Origin: Succinivibrionaceae bacterium
Lineage (GTDB): Bacteria; Pseudomonadota; Gammaproteobacteria; Enterobacterales; Succinivibrionaceae
Direction of reading: 5' to 3'
NCBI GenBank assembly: GCA_019420905.1
Contig: JAHZGH010000011.1
Coordinates: forward strand, 62,001-126,000
Length of the DNA: 64,000 nt
Each line of letters starts with the position of its first letter. Positions within the stretch are counted from its first letter, which is position 1. The notes beneath the pieces are model-generated. The model saw only the letters and a program-made list of their open reading frames with translations. It made no database searches and was not told where the DNA came from. The position numbers were made by a program, and so were the translations under genes. This document shows, one piece after another, positions 25,696 through 35,234 of the stretch.

Positions 25696-27591
25696 TTATA
25701 ATTTTTCTATAATATCGCCTTTTTCATATAGTTTTACCAGATCTTTTAGGTCACAAATGCAATGTTTAATATGCTCACCGCAATCACAATCTGCAACCAT
25801 TCGGCGCTTTGTAAACTCTTCAACTAAGATCACTTCGTCATCAATATCAGTGAAATTTTCCAAAGCATCTTCTAAAGTTGTAAAAGGTGTATGCGCTTTC
25901 AGCCTTAAATTATGGGAGTTGTATATCAAGGTATAGCCGGCAATGCCTGTAGTTTTCTGATAGGCTTTGCAGAAGCCTCCGTCAATAACTAAAAGGCGGC
26001 CATTACCGCGAATTGGAGTTTCGCCATCCTTAACTTTTATAGGAGTATGTCCATTTATAATATGTCCATTGTCAGGATCAAGCCCAAATTCACGCAATAT
26101 CATGCGGCAGGTCTGCTCTTTATAGTAATGAATATAGTACGGATTACGAGGCTCTTCCCAGGTAGATTTATCCTTAATCAATACTCGCTCTGAAGTTTTG
26201 ATAATGCGTCCTGACAGAGGCGAATCCTGTCCGCACCACAGATACCACATATAGTCTATGCAATTTTGATCGTGCCTTGCATAAGCCTCACGAACTCTGC
26301 TTTCGCAATAATCAAGATAAGGCTTACCTTCTAAGTAGCGGCCATTACATAATATGGAAGCAAAAGTACCATCCTGACTTAAAGGAACACAGCCATGATA
26401 AAGCAAATTACCGTTATAGCATTTATACATAGAACCTTTGCTGAATAGAAAATCAACATGCTTCTTTAGGATTTGGCTGCCCATAAAGCTTGCCTTAAGA
26501 TTATCTACCACCTCTTGCTCTTCTTTAGTAAGCTTGTAGGGATCTTTAGGATCTAATGTAGGCAGATCAGTTGTAGCTAATTCATACTCCCTGCCGTTCA
26601 AATTTACAGTTCCCTTCTCAAGATTGATAAATTCAAGAAGCATTCTTGAGCGCATATTGTATTCAGGATGCTTTAGAATAAGCTGCCCCTGAAGCTTCAG
26701 GCAGATAATGCTGATAGCCTTATCAATAGCTCTATAGTCTTGCTCTTCCTTATAGGTACGCTTAGCAAACAGCTCAAGCTTCCTCAAGCTAATTCCATAG
26801 CCATTTTCAAGCATCAGGTAATTTTTGTATTTAACATTGATGCGCACTGCAGAAGCAGCACAGACTGCATTTCCTAAATAAGCCCCCATCCACAAAATGT
26901 CATGATTACCCCACTGCATGTCCAGACTATGATAATTCATAAGCAGATCAAAGCATTTTTCAGGATGACAGCCTCTATCGAAGATATCTCCTAAAACATG
27001 CAGATGATCTACAGCTAACCTCTTTATGAATGCGGCAAGATTCTCAATAAAATAGCTGGCATTGCCTGTTTCTATAATGGAAGATAGGATTTTTTCGTGA
27101 TAAACCTGTCGATTATTATCTTCATCTGATTTTGCATGCATAAGCTCATCAATAATAAAGCCGAATTTTCCTCCTATAGCCTTGCGTACCTTTGAACGAG
27201 TATATTTGCTTGAGAGAAAAGTAGCCAAAATAATGAGCTTGCCTATAGTTTTACGTAAATATTCAAGGCTCAATGCTCCGCTAATGCGCATGCTCTCTAA
27301 TTCCTCATGCGGATAGTAGATCAAGGTACACAATCTTGTACGCTCGCCTAAGCTCAAGTCTTTGAAAATCAGATTTATCTTATCGCGAATAACGCCTGAA
27401 CAGTTATTGACAATATGGTTAAAGGCTCCATATTCGCCATGAATATCGGAAATAAAGTGCTCTGTGCCCTTAGGCAAATTTAAAATTGCCTGCAAATTGA
27501 TGATTTCGGTAAAAGCGGCAAAACGATTCGGGTAATCCTTAGATAAAAGCTCCAAATAACGCTGTTTTAAAAGTATATTTTCTTTTTGCAT
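25696..27591 (-). CDS. fbp: class III fructose-1,6-bisphosphatase
   Basis: Gluconeogenic phosphatase of the metallophosphoesterase type (FBPase class 3), 631 residues. Visible metal-site motifs are HFISDIHGEYGAFNHIV (about residues 42-58), HVLGDIFDRGCHPEK, MQWGNHDILWMGA and NGHTPIKVKDGETP near the C-terminus. The C-terminal GKxxDxxCDCGEHIKHCIC-type tail is cysteine-rich (CDCGEHIKHCIC). Class III enzymes are best known from Firmicutes and Bacteroidetes; Gammaproteobacteria usually have class I and II, so transfer is possible. Confidence 0.95.
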   Translation of the reverse strand: MQKENILLKQRYLELLSKDYPNRFAAFTEIINLQAILNLPKGTEHFISDIHGEYGAFNHIVNNCSGVIRDKINLIFKDLSLGERTRLCTLIYYPHEELESMRISGALSLEYLRKTIGKLIILATFLSSKYTRSKVRKAIGGKFGFIIDELMHAKSDEDNNRQVYHEKILSSIIETGNASYFIENLAAFIKRLAVDHLHVLGDIFDRGCHPEKCFDLLMNYHSLDMQWGNHDILWMGAYLGNAVCAASAVRINVKYKNYLMLENGYGISLRKLELFAKRTYKEEQDYRAIDKAISIICLKLQGQLILKHPEYNMRSRMLLEFINLEKGTVNLNGREYELATTDLPTLDPKDPYKLTKEEQEVVDNLKASFMGSQILKKHVDFLFSKGSMYKCYNGNLLYHGCVPLSQDGTFASILCNGRYLEGKPYLDYCESRVREAYARHDQNCIDYMWYLWCGQDSPLSGRIIKTSERVLIKDKSTWEEPRNPYYIHYYKEQTCRMILREFGLDPDNGHIINGHTPIKVKDGETPIRGNGRLLVIDGGFCKAYQKTTGIAGYTLIYNSHNLRLKAHTPFTTLEDALENFTDIDDEVILVEEFTKRRMVADCDCGEHIKHCICDLKDLVKLYEKGDIIEKL

Positions 27592-27752
27592 ATGTAAATA
27601 TCCTATTGTTTGCCGATTCTTATAGAGATTTATTATAAAAACATAGAAACTTAATCAAACAACATATTTGCGCATTTTTCTAATATTAGACAAAAATCAA
27701 TATATTAGGCCTAATTTGTGCTTTCGTGCCAATTTTGCATAAATCTAACATT

Positions 27753-28961
27753 TTAATATCTTAAAGTCTTAGAATTATAACTGGCAGCATTGCGATAAAT
27801 CTGCTCACACTCGCGGCGATGTAAAATCATAAAATTGCCTTCGGTGCGATTAACATCATCAACTCCTAACATATTCAGCAGCAAAGGAATATCAGATACT
27901 TTTGCACCAAGATCTTCAAAAGAAAGCGGTAGTCCCAAATCAAAAAGAAATTCTCGAAAAGACTCAATGCCAGCTCGAGCTGTGCTTTCAGGATCGTCAA
28001 AATTAACTGCGCAGCCGAAGATTCTATTGGCAAACTGCACAAAGCGCATGACATCATGCTTATAAGTAAACTCCATCCACGCTGGGAAGATTACCGCTAA
28101 GCCAGCACCATAAGGGATATTATATAAAGCAGAAAGCTGATGCCCTAAATTATGCGAAGCACAATCATTTTCACGTCCTGCACCGCAGAGATCGCAATGA
28201 GCTAAGGTGCATGCCCACATTAAATTAGCACGTACCTCATAATTTTCGGGATCATCCTTAACAATCAATGCATTATCAATAATTGACAGCAGCAGGCCCT
28301 CGCATAATCTGTCAGAAACAGAAACATCTTGAGTATTAGTAAAATAATACTCAAGTATATGACAGATCATTTCACAAACACCACAAGCTGTTTGATACTG
28401 ACTTACACTGAATGTCAGCTCAGGATTCAAAATTGCAAATTCCGGCAAATTCAACTTAGTAATACAGCTTTTCTTTACAATACGGCCTTCAATTTCTTTT
28501 TCGATCAACGTATTGATGCTTCCCTCAGAGCCTGCTGCGGCAATCGTAAGAATAACGCCTATTTTTAAAGCCTGCACGGGAACTCTTTTTCCTAAAAAGA
28601 AATCAAAAAAATCCCCCTCATCAGGAACTCCTAAGGCTATAGCCTTAGCTGTATCGATAACACTGCCTCCTCCTACAGCTAAAATGAATTCAAGCTGATG
28701 CTCTCGGCTTAAAGAAATTCCCCTATAGACAAAATCTGCTTTAGGGTTAGCCTCAACTCCGCCTAAAGTTACAACATCAATATCAGCTTGTTCTAGTAAA
28801 TTTATAACCTTATCTAAAAGTCCCGTCTTTACACAGCTACCGCAGCCATAAACAAGCAAAACCTTTTTATAGCCTAAATTTGCAATTAGCCTGGCAACTT
28901 GATTTTCCGTATAGCGGCCAAAGATATAATTAGTAGGACGACAAAATTCAAAACTTAACAT
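27753..28961 (-). CDS. iron-type alcohol dehydrogenase with altered metal site
   Basis: Group III (iron-containing) alcohol dehydrogenase related to BdhA/YqhD, 402 residues. The nucleotide site GGGSVIDTAKAIA lies at 97-109 and FEFCRPTNYIFG starts the protein. The four metal ligands of the family (Asp, His, His, His) align with Glu197, His201, His270 and Tyr284 (CEMICH and ASHNLGHQLSALYNIPYGAG), so two of four are substituted. It may use another metal or have lost activity. It is a single gene, divergent from a hypothetical gene. Confidence 0.88.
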   Translation of the reverse strand: MLSFEFCRPTNYIFGRYTENQVARLIANLGYKKVLLVYGCGSCVKTGLLDKVINLLEQADIDVVTLGGVEANPKADFVYRGISLSREHQLEFILAVGGGSVIDTAKAIALGVPDEGDFFDFFLGKRVPVQALKIGVILTIAAAGSEGSINTLIEKEIEGRIVKKSCITKLNLPEFAILNPELTFSVSQYQTACGVCEMICHILEYYFTNTQDVSVSDRLCEGLLLSIIDNALIVKDDPENYEVRANLMWACTLAHCDLCGAGRENDCASHNLGHQLSALYNIPYGAGLAVIFPAWMEFTYKHDVMRFVQFANRIFGCAVNFDDPESTARAGIESFREFLFDLGLPLSFEDLGAKVSDIPLLLNMLGVDDVNRTEGNFMILHRRECEQIYRNAASYNSKTLRY

Positions 28962-29174
28962 ATAAGCAGCATCACAAAATTTAAAAACATCTACAAGATA
29001 TTTTTAACTAATTTAGCTTCACTTGCCACCTATTTACCGGTAATTTGCAATAAAAATTTATTTCCGATCTTTATGCAGCTAGCTAAAAGCAGCACAAGAT
29101 GCCTAATTATCCGTACTCCCTATTTAAGAATCTCTTATACTCAGTACAGATTCGTTAATCTTAGAATAAAATTT

Positions 29175-30095
29175 ATGAGCACAATATATACAATCTTAAA
29201 GCGTCTGCATCTAATCGATCTTTTAGAAGATGATCTAAGTCCTTTATGCTTAAACGGCGAGGCTTTTTTAAGCTTACTTACTCAAAAAAGAATTACAAAT
29301 AATCTTCAAGGAAAAGAGCTTCTGCTTGTCAATAAGTTAGCTGCTAAACGTTCTGCTCTGCTTAAGATGCTCTTGCGAGAAAACAATCTAATTCTAGACG
29401 AAAACGAACGCATTCTAATTGAATTTTGCAAAGCTTTAGAAAGTAATTTTAAAAAGCAATTTCCAAAGCTCTCTATTCTCAAACAAGATGAACTGATCTT
29501 TAAGGATAAAATCTTAAATTTAAGCGAAGCTATAAACAAAATAATTATGCATAACAAAGAATTATCTTATACAAAAATTCTTATGCAGGCAATTTTTGAA
29601 AGGTCTTGCTTTAAGCTTCAAGAGAGCGAAATTACGCATATTTTAAAAACAAGCAATTCCAAAAGCTTTGCTTTTATAAAGAAAAACTTAGATAAATTCT
29701 CTTTAAATCAATATATTGTATATTTAGCTTTTTTACATCACCTAGCTGTAAAAGACAAAAATACGGCGCTAAATTTACTTTTAGAAAGGAGCAATAAAGC
29801 CTTTGCCGCAGACAAGCAAGAAATTAAAAAAGGTGAACTACAGCTTATAAATATTTATGCCAAAGCTTCAGACATGTATCACTTTTATGAAAATGATTTA
29901 GGCAAGTGGCTGTATTTTATGTATACGAAAGGAAGGGAAAACTTTTCCGCAAAAGAACAATTATGGATCAGCGACTGCTTTATAACTTTCTTTTTAAACA
30001 AAAATGTCCAAAATTTCGAAAATAATCGCCAAAAATCTATATTAAATTTCTTTACTTACTTGAAATTTAAAGAAAACATAACTATTTCAAATTAA
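29175..30095 (+). CDS. hypothetical protein, lysine/leucine-rich, all-helical
   Basis: About 306 residues, rich in Lys, Leu, Asn and Phe, with a pattern that suggests a helical, possibly repeat-type protein. No signal peptide or membrane helix is evident and I recognise no family. The ATG at 29175 is preferred; the frame is open from 29073, but the extra 34 residues have non-coding-like composition and span a promoter-like TTATAC. Base composition is more AT-rich than neighbouring core genes, which may reflect acquisition. A strong terminator follows. Confidence 0.6.
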   Translation: MSTIYTILKRLHLIDLLEDDLSPLCLNGEAFLSLLTQKRITNNLQGKELLLVNKLAAKRSALLKMLLRENNLILDENERILIEFCKALESNFKKQFPKLSILKQDELIFKDKILNLSEAINKIIMHNKELSYTKILMQAIFERSCFKLQESEITHILKTSNSKSFAFIKKNLDKFSLNQYIVYLAFLHHLAVKDKNTALNLLLERSNKAFAADKQEIKKGELQLINIYAKASDMYHFYENDLGKWLYFMYTKGRENFSAKEQLWISDCFITFFLNKNVQNFENNRQKSILNFFTYLKFKENITISN

Positions 30096-30119
30096 AAGCT
30101 CTCATCTTGTTCATTATTA

Positions 30120-30149
30120 GGCTGTACCTAAAAGGTACAGCCTTTTTTT
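30120..30149 (+). terminator. intrinsic terminator after the hypothetical gene
   Basis: Stem GGCTGTACC/GGTACAGCC with a five-base loop followed by seven T. Confidence 0.92.
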
Positions 30150-30162
30150 ATTTTATAAGCTT

Positions 30163-30633
30163 CTACTTAAGCTCAACTAACACTTCAATCTCAACTGCAA
30201 TATTGCCTGGCAATGCATTAGAAGCAATGGCACTGCGAGCCGGCAAGCCGTTTTCCTCTCCATAGAGATCACGAATTAGCTCTGATCCGCCATTAACAAC
30301 CTGAGGCTGCATATAGAAATCATCGGCTGAATTTACAAAAGCCAATACCTTAACGAAACGCTTAATCTTGTTAAGATCACCGATCTTATCCTGCAGATTA
30401 GCAAGCAGATTCAGCATACAGTTGCGGGCTGCTAATTGTCCCTGCTCTAAAGTCAAATCCTTGCCAACCTTGCCGACAACAGTATTGCCGTTGCCTAAAT
30501 CAGGTCCGCAGCCTGAGCAATATAGAAGCTTGCCGCCGCAAAAATCTACCACAGGCGTATAAACGCCGCCTTTTGGAGGAGGGGGAGGAAGAGTTAAGCC
30601 TTTTTCTTTTAAAATATCATATACATTTGCCAT
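30163..30633 (-). CDS. RidA/YjgF/UK114-family imine deaminase-like protein
   Basis: The 156-residue protein belongs to the longer YjgF-like subfamily: LPPPPPKGGVYTPVVDFCGGKLLYCSGCGP near the start, GQLAARNCMLNLLANL in the middle, and LPARSAIASNALPGNIAVEIEVLVEL at the end with the conserved Arg and terminal Glu. RidA proteins hydrolyse reactive enamines and imines such as 2-aminoacrylate made by PLP-dependent dehydratases. It is the last gene of an operon with a D-serine dehydratase/D-threonine aldolase-like enzyme, which fits that detoxifying role. Confidence 0.9.
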   Translation of the reverse strand: MANVYDILKEKGLTLPPPPPKGGVYTPVVDFCGGKLLYCSGCGPDLGNGNTVVGKVGKDLTLEQGQLAARNCMLNLLANLQDKIGDLNKIKRFVKVLAFVNSADDFYMQPQVVNGGSELIRDLYGEENGLPARSAIASNALPGNIAVEIEVLVELK

Positions 30634-30642
30634 TTTTGTCTC

Positions 30643-31746
30643 CTAAAAAACAATTTTTCTATTTCTTGCAAAAATCTGCCAGCTTCCTACAACCTTGTGA
30701 TCTCTAACCACTAAAGCATACGGATATAAAGCTGAAGTAGGACATACATGAGTTGGAATCACATATACGACATCTCCTACCTTTGGCTTTAAACTTTCAT
30801 AGCCAGCCTTCATTCTGAAAACCCAATGCTCTTCATTCTGCAGTACTATTTCTGTTTTGCCTTCTAGTCCGGCAATAACTCCTCGTACAGCAGGATCTGA
30901 CGCAATTGCCTTAGTGCCGCAATCTAAAGTAAAATTTTCCTCATTTGGATGACTTACACATCTGGTCATAATGCAGCAGGCACATTCATAATCCATATCT
31001 TTAAATGCATTGCTATAGCCATCATCCTGTAAAAATAAAGTGCCTGGGGATACATAGAAATTCGACAATTTTCTATAGCAAGGAAATTCTGGAGTTCCTC
31101 CGGAAATTACCATTACCTCATAGCCTACTTTACTTAGCTCTGTCACCAGCTCTTTTTCAATATCTACAAGTTTTTTAATAGCCTCAAGCCGTTCATTTAC
31201 ATCGCTAATGCCGTTCTGACCATCATAACAATGCAAGCCAACCAAATTTACATTACTTAAGTCTTTACAGGACATTACAAAATCTAAAACTTTGCAAGCC
31301 TCAACACCGGTACGATTTAAACCGACATTCACGTCGATAAAATAATCTACACTAGTATTAAACGCTGCAGCCTTTTGACTCATAAGCCTTAAAAATTCTA
31401 AAGAATCAAATAATGCATACCAATGTACTTTAGGAAAAGCACTTTGAATGTTTAAAAATCTATCTAAATTCGGCCCTACTGCAGGATAGGCCAGCAAAAT
31501 ATCGCTTGCGCCAGCCTGTGCTGCCATTTCGCACTCAGCAATAGTTGCGCATTTAAATTTTGTTACCCCTTTATTGATAAGCTTTGATACTAGCTCTAGA
31601 GTCTTATGGCTTTTTACATGCGGCCATAAAAGCTTCACATCGCCCACATCTTTCAAAGCCTTATCAATATTCTTATCAATTACATCTTCGTAAAAGACTA
31701 AAGAGGGACTTATAAGATTATCTGTATTGTCAATTGTATAGTTCAC
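30643..31746 (-). CDS. D-threonine aldolase/D-serine dehydratase-like PLP enzyme
   Basis: Fold-type III PLP enzyme, 367 residues. The N-terminal alanine-racemase-like barrel has WPHVKSHKTLEL, where the Lys would bind PLP, plus GLNRTGVE, LHCYDGQNG and VISGGTPEFP. The C-terminal PF14031-type domain has PTHVCPTSALYP, whose His and Cys are the expected zinc ligands. Family members cleave D-threonine-like beta-hydroxy amino acids or dehydrate D-serine. It sits between the D-aminoacylase and RidA genes, supporting a D-amino-acid role. The exact substrate is unknown. Confidence 0.88.
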   Translation of the reverse strand: MNYTIDNTDNLISPSLVFYEDVIDKNIDKALKDVGDVKLLWPHVKSHKTLELVSKLINKGVTKFKCATIAECEMAAQAGASDILLAYPAVGPNLDRFLNIQSAFPKVHWYALFDSLEFLRLMSQKAAAFNTSVDYFIDVNVGLNRTGVEACKVLDFVMSCKDLSNVNLVGLHCYDGQNGISDVNERLEAIKKLVDIEKELVTELSKVGYEVMVISGGTPEFPCYRKLSNFYVSPGTLFLQDDGYSNAFKDMDYECACCIMTRCVSHPNEENFTLDCGTKAIASDPAVRGVIAGLEGKTEIVLQNEEHWVFRMKAGYESLKPKVGDVVYVIPTHVCPTSALYPYALVVRDHKVVGSWQIFARNRKIVF

Positions 31747-31758
31747 AGCTTTACTCTC

Positions 31759-33369
31759 TTAATGCTTAGCCTTTAAAACCACACCGGACTTGCGATCCAA
31801 AATCTTTCCTTCACTTACGACTAAATTACCATTTATAAAGCTCTTATAAAGCCCTGTAGCCGGCAATGTAGGCTCACCGAAGGTAGCATTATCGGTAAAT
31901 TCATCTAAAGCGAAAACATTGATATCCGCAAAAAATCCTTCTTTCAACAGCCCTCGCTTAGAAATTCCCATACGCTTAGCACTTAAATATGTCATCTTGG
32001 AAATAATGGTCTCTAAAGGCAATAAAGCGCGTTCTCTGAAAAACTGTCGAATTGCTTTAGGGAAAGCTCCGTACATTCTAGGATGAGGCGTATCAGTATC
32101 AGCATAAATGGCATCCGAAATTATAATTGAGTACGGCAATTTTGCGACAGTATCGATATCATCCTGGCACATGCTTAAATTAATAATAGCTACATTGCCG
32201 TCTTCATCATGTAAAAGCCTGCATACAAATTCCTCTGCGTCCTTATAGCCAAATTGCTTTGCGCAGGTAACAACATCCTTATTGATAAATTTGCGATTAT
32301 GCTCTTTGCTAACTCCCGAAATCAGAATGCGATCCCAGCCTAGCGTCAAAGCAAAATTATCCCAATCATCATAGCTTGCTCGACTCATCTGCCGGAATTC
32401 TTCAATTCCTTCTTCTGTTCCCATCTTCTCTAAAGCCTTATTCATATCTCCGGCAACAAACTTAGGCGGAACCATAGTTGTAAGAGAAGTTGAGCCTCCT
32501 TCATAAGGATAGAAATCACAGCTGACATCCTGTCCCTGTGCGCGAGCCCTATCAATAAGCTCTATGGCTTTAAAGATATCTTTACGCCAATTCTTCATAC
32601 CGCATGATTTAAAATGGGAGATTTCAATCGCACAGCCTGCTTTACGGCCAATTTCAATAATCTCCTCAACACTCTTAACCATGCTATCGCCTTCACCGCG
32701 AATATGAGCAGTAACAACGCTATGATGCTTGCCTACAGCCTTAAGAATCTGTGCATATTCATCAGTTTTGGTATAACACTCAGGTATATACATAATGCCC
32801 ACAGAAACTCCGGAAGCTCCGCTTGCCAAAGCATGATCAACTACATCATATGCCTCTTTAATTTCGCTTTCAGTAAAAGGCTTGTCTGAAAAATTCTTAA
32901 TTGAAATCTTCAAAGAACCAAAGCCTATCATTGAGGCAAAATTTAATGGCATATCAACTTTTTCTAAAGCTTCTAAATACTCATCATATGTAGTAACTAA
33001 GCCCGCCTTGATTGGTCCTAATACAGGCTCATGAAAGCTGTACATGGCTTTAGCATCATCTAAATTTTTAGGTGCTGGAGTCATGGAAATGCCGCAATTG
33101 CCAACTACAGTAGACGTAATGCCCTGCAGAAGCATGCAATCGGCAAAGTCTTTGCTGTTTAATGGCTTAGCATCGCAGTGGCGATGGATATCAATAAACC
33201 CAGGGGTTACTACCTTGCCGCTTGCATCAATAACCAGATCAAAATTTCCCGAAATTTCTTCGCGGCAAATCTTTTCGATCTTATTATCTTTGATTACAAG
33301 ACTAGCTCTATACGGCAACTCCCCGCTACCATCAACAATCAATCCATTTTTAATTAGGGTTAAAGACAT
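31759..33369 (-). CDS. N-acyl-D-amino-acid deacylase (D-aminoacylase family)
   Basis: Amidohydrolase of 536 residues. Motifs: VTPGFIDIHRHCDAKPL with the HxH metal site (about residues 55-71), GNCGISMTP with the metal-binding Cys, THIRGEGDS, EISHFKSCG, and ADTDTPHPRMYGAFP with a likely catalytic Asp. This pattern is that of D-aminoacylases and related deacylases that free D-amino acids from N-acyl forms. It follows the sodium symporter by 18 bases and precedes the PLP enzyme by 12 bases in one operon. Confidence 0.9.
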   Translation of the reverse strand: MSLTLIKNGLIVDGSGELPYRASLVIKDNKIEKICREEISGNFDLVIDASGKVVTPGFIDIHRHCDAKPLNSKDFADCMLLQGITSTVVGNCGISMTPAPKNLDDAKAMYSFHEPVLGPIKAGLVTTYDEYLEALEKVDMPLNFASMIGFGSLKISIKNFSDKPFTESEIKEAYDVVDHALASGASGVSVGIMYIPECYTKTDEYAQILKAVGKHHSVVTAHIRGEGDSMVKSVEEIIEIGRKAGCAIEISHFKSCGMKNWRKDIFKAIELIDRARAQGQDVSCDFYPYEGGSTSLTTMVPPKFVAGDMNKALEKMGTEEGIEEFRQMSRASYDDWDNFALTLGWDRILISGVSKEHNRKFINKDVVTCAKQFGYKDAEEFVCRLLHDEDGNVAIINLSMCQDDIDTVAKLPYSIIISDAIYADTDTPHPRMYGAFPKAIRQFFRERALLPLETIISKMTYLSAKRMGISKRGLLKEGFFADINVFALDEFTDNATFGEPTLPATGLYKSFINGNLVVSEGKILDRKSGVVLKAKH

Positions 33370-33387
33370 TTTTTATCTCCGATAAGC

Positions 33388-34896
33388 TTAGGCCTTTTTA
33401 CCACGAGATTCGTATACTATCTGAAGTCTCTGTTCTTCACTCAATTTATCTTGAGCGGTGAACATATTAACTACAACAGCACATATAATAGCCACCATAG
33501 TAGCCGGGATAGCAGGACCTGCGAAGGTACCCACAATCATTTCTTTAAAGGAATCTATGCCTAAGAAGCAGACACCAAAGAGTAAGCCTGAGCCTATGGA
33601 TGCTAAGCAAGCTTGATAAGAGGCTCTCTTATATAAGGCGCCATAAACCATTGCCACAGATACACCAGGAATAATAGAGCCAATTACGTTGGTTATATAG
33701 CTCATGACATCCTTAGCAAATAAGCAGGCTACAAAAGCTAGAATTAGAGTTAAAGCAGTTAATACGCGAGATACTCCAGCAACAGCCTTTTGTGACAATT
33801 CCTTTCCGGTTATCATTGGATAAATATCCTGAACCATAATACCTACACCAGCAATAGCGTCAGAGCTTGCCGACGACATAGTAGCACTTAGACCGGCAAT
33901 TAAGAAAAGAAGTCCTAAGACTGGTCCTAAAATAATAGTAGCAATATAGGTAAAGGCAAAGTCTGGATTCTGCAATACGAAGCTGTCACCGTTATTTACA
34001 GCAATAGTGTATGCAGCCATGCCGATAATTGCAGGAATTAGTGAAAAGCCTAGCAGCATCAGTGCAGATAAGATTAATCCTTTAATACCGGCTTTTTCAT
34101 CCTTAGCTGTATAAACACGAATTCTATAGGTAGGTGTACCAAAGCAAGGAATAAAAATTGAGAAAATCAGAGATATTACAGCCATCAGACCTAAAGATTC
34201 GTATCCGTAGAAAGAAAGTCCTGCTGCATGACCTGTTGAAGTCATAACATTTTCAATAGCATCCCATCCTCCGGAAAGAGGGATAGCTATCGCTGCAATA
34301 ACAATAAATCCGATTAACAAAAGAATTAATTGTATAGTATCGGTCCAAACTACAGCTAAATAACCGCCAATAATAACGTATACACCGAAGCCTACTACAG
34401 TTAAAATCTTAGCTAAGGTAAGATCAATGCCTGAGACAAAGCTTAAATATGTAGCACCGCCGTTAATATGGTTGCCTAACCAAACGATCTCCACTAAATA
34501 CATCATGATTGCCATAACATATTTAACTTTCATATTGCCGTTATAGTGGAACTGTGCCTCTTCAGCCATAGTTACGAAGTTTTTATTTCGAAGCTTTGTC
34601 TTCCAGGCTAAATAAGCTAAGCCTAAAACACCTAAAGCAGCTCCTAGTCCATAAGCTGCACCGCCCCAGCCAAACTTAAAGCCGTTAGCCGTTGCTCCAA
34701 TTGAAGAGCCTGTACCAATTAAAGTAGCACCCATCGTACCGAATACTAAAAGAAATGATAAAGAATTACCTCCGGTAATATAATCCTTGCCAGATCTTTT
34801 CCCTCGAGAGCAATAAGTACCAATTGCAATCATGGCTATCACATATATTATGAATCCTCCTATAAAGAAGGTCATATTTTCCGTTGATTGTCCCAT
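33388..34896 (-). CDS. sodium:solute symporter (SSS family)
   Basis: Polytopic symporter with about 13 membrane segments. It has GKDYITGGNSLSFLLVFGTMGATLIGTGSSIGA near the N-terminus and ATMSSASSDAIAGVGIMVQDIYP around the sodium site. The ATG at 34896 is chosen because GGGAGG lies six bases upstream; the frame is open for ten more codons. It is the first gene of the D-amino-acid-type operon, so it probably imports N-acyl-D-amino acids or D-amino acids. Substrate is an inference from context. Confidence 0.88.
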   Translation of the reverse strand: MGQSTENMTFFIGGFIIYVIAMIAIGTYCSRGKRSGKDYITGGNSLSFLLVFGTMGATLIGTGSSIGATANGFKFGWGGAAYGLGAALGVLGLAYLAWKTKLRNKNFVTMAEEAQFHYNGNMKVKYVMAIMMYLVEIVWLGNHINGGATYLSFVSGIDLTLAKILTVVGFGVYVIIGGYLAVVWTDTIQLILLLIGFIVIAAIAIPLSGGWDAIENVMTSTGHAAGLSFYGYESLGLMAVISLIFSIFIPCFGTPTYRIRVYTAKDEKAGIKGLILSALMLLGFSLIPAIIGMAAYTIAVNNGDSFVLQNPDFAFTYIATIILGPVLGLLFLIAGLSATMSSASSDAIAGVGIMVQDIYPMITGKELSQKAVAGVSRVLTALTLILAFVACLFAKDVMSYITNVIGSIIPGVSVAMVYGALYKRASYQACLASIGSGLLFGVCFLGIDSFKEMIVGTFAGPAIPATMVAIICAVVVNMFTAQDKLSEEQRLQIVYESRGKKA

Positions 34897-34919
34897 GTAA
34901 TCCTCCCAAAAAACAAAAT

Positions 34920-35190
34920 CAAACAAAAAGTTTGTTTTAAATATAATAAATATTTAGAGAAAATCAAACTAATTTTTTGAAAGATTATGGCGCAAATCAC
35001 TAAATTTTTGTTTGATATTTTTATTACATAATAAAAATGCAAAATATTTATTTTAAATTTCAAATAAATACTTAAATATAAACAGTCAAAAATATTTTTT
35101 TACTTTGTTTTTTTATAACAAACTTTTTTTGTGCAAAAACATACAAACTAAATGTTTTTTAGAAAATTTTGAAAACAAACTTTTAGTTGG
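34920..35190. promoter_or_regulatory. repeated CAAAC-N5-GTTTG operators in a divergent promoter region
   Basis: The roughly 340-base intergenic region between the symporter and the regulator holds one perfect inverted repeat CAAAC-N5-GTTTG (34920-34934) and three single-mismatch copies (34965-34979, 35144-35158, 35176-35190). Another single-mismatch copy lies past the regulator gene at 35972-35986. The nearest site is about 23 bases from the symporter start codon, consistent with control by the divergent DauR-like protein. The rest is AT-rich with no open frame. Confidence 0.6.
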
Positions 35191-35234
35191 TAAAATAAAG
35201 CTAGATAATGAATGACACATAAAGTGGATAAAAG

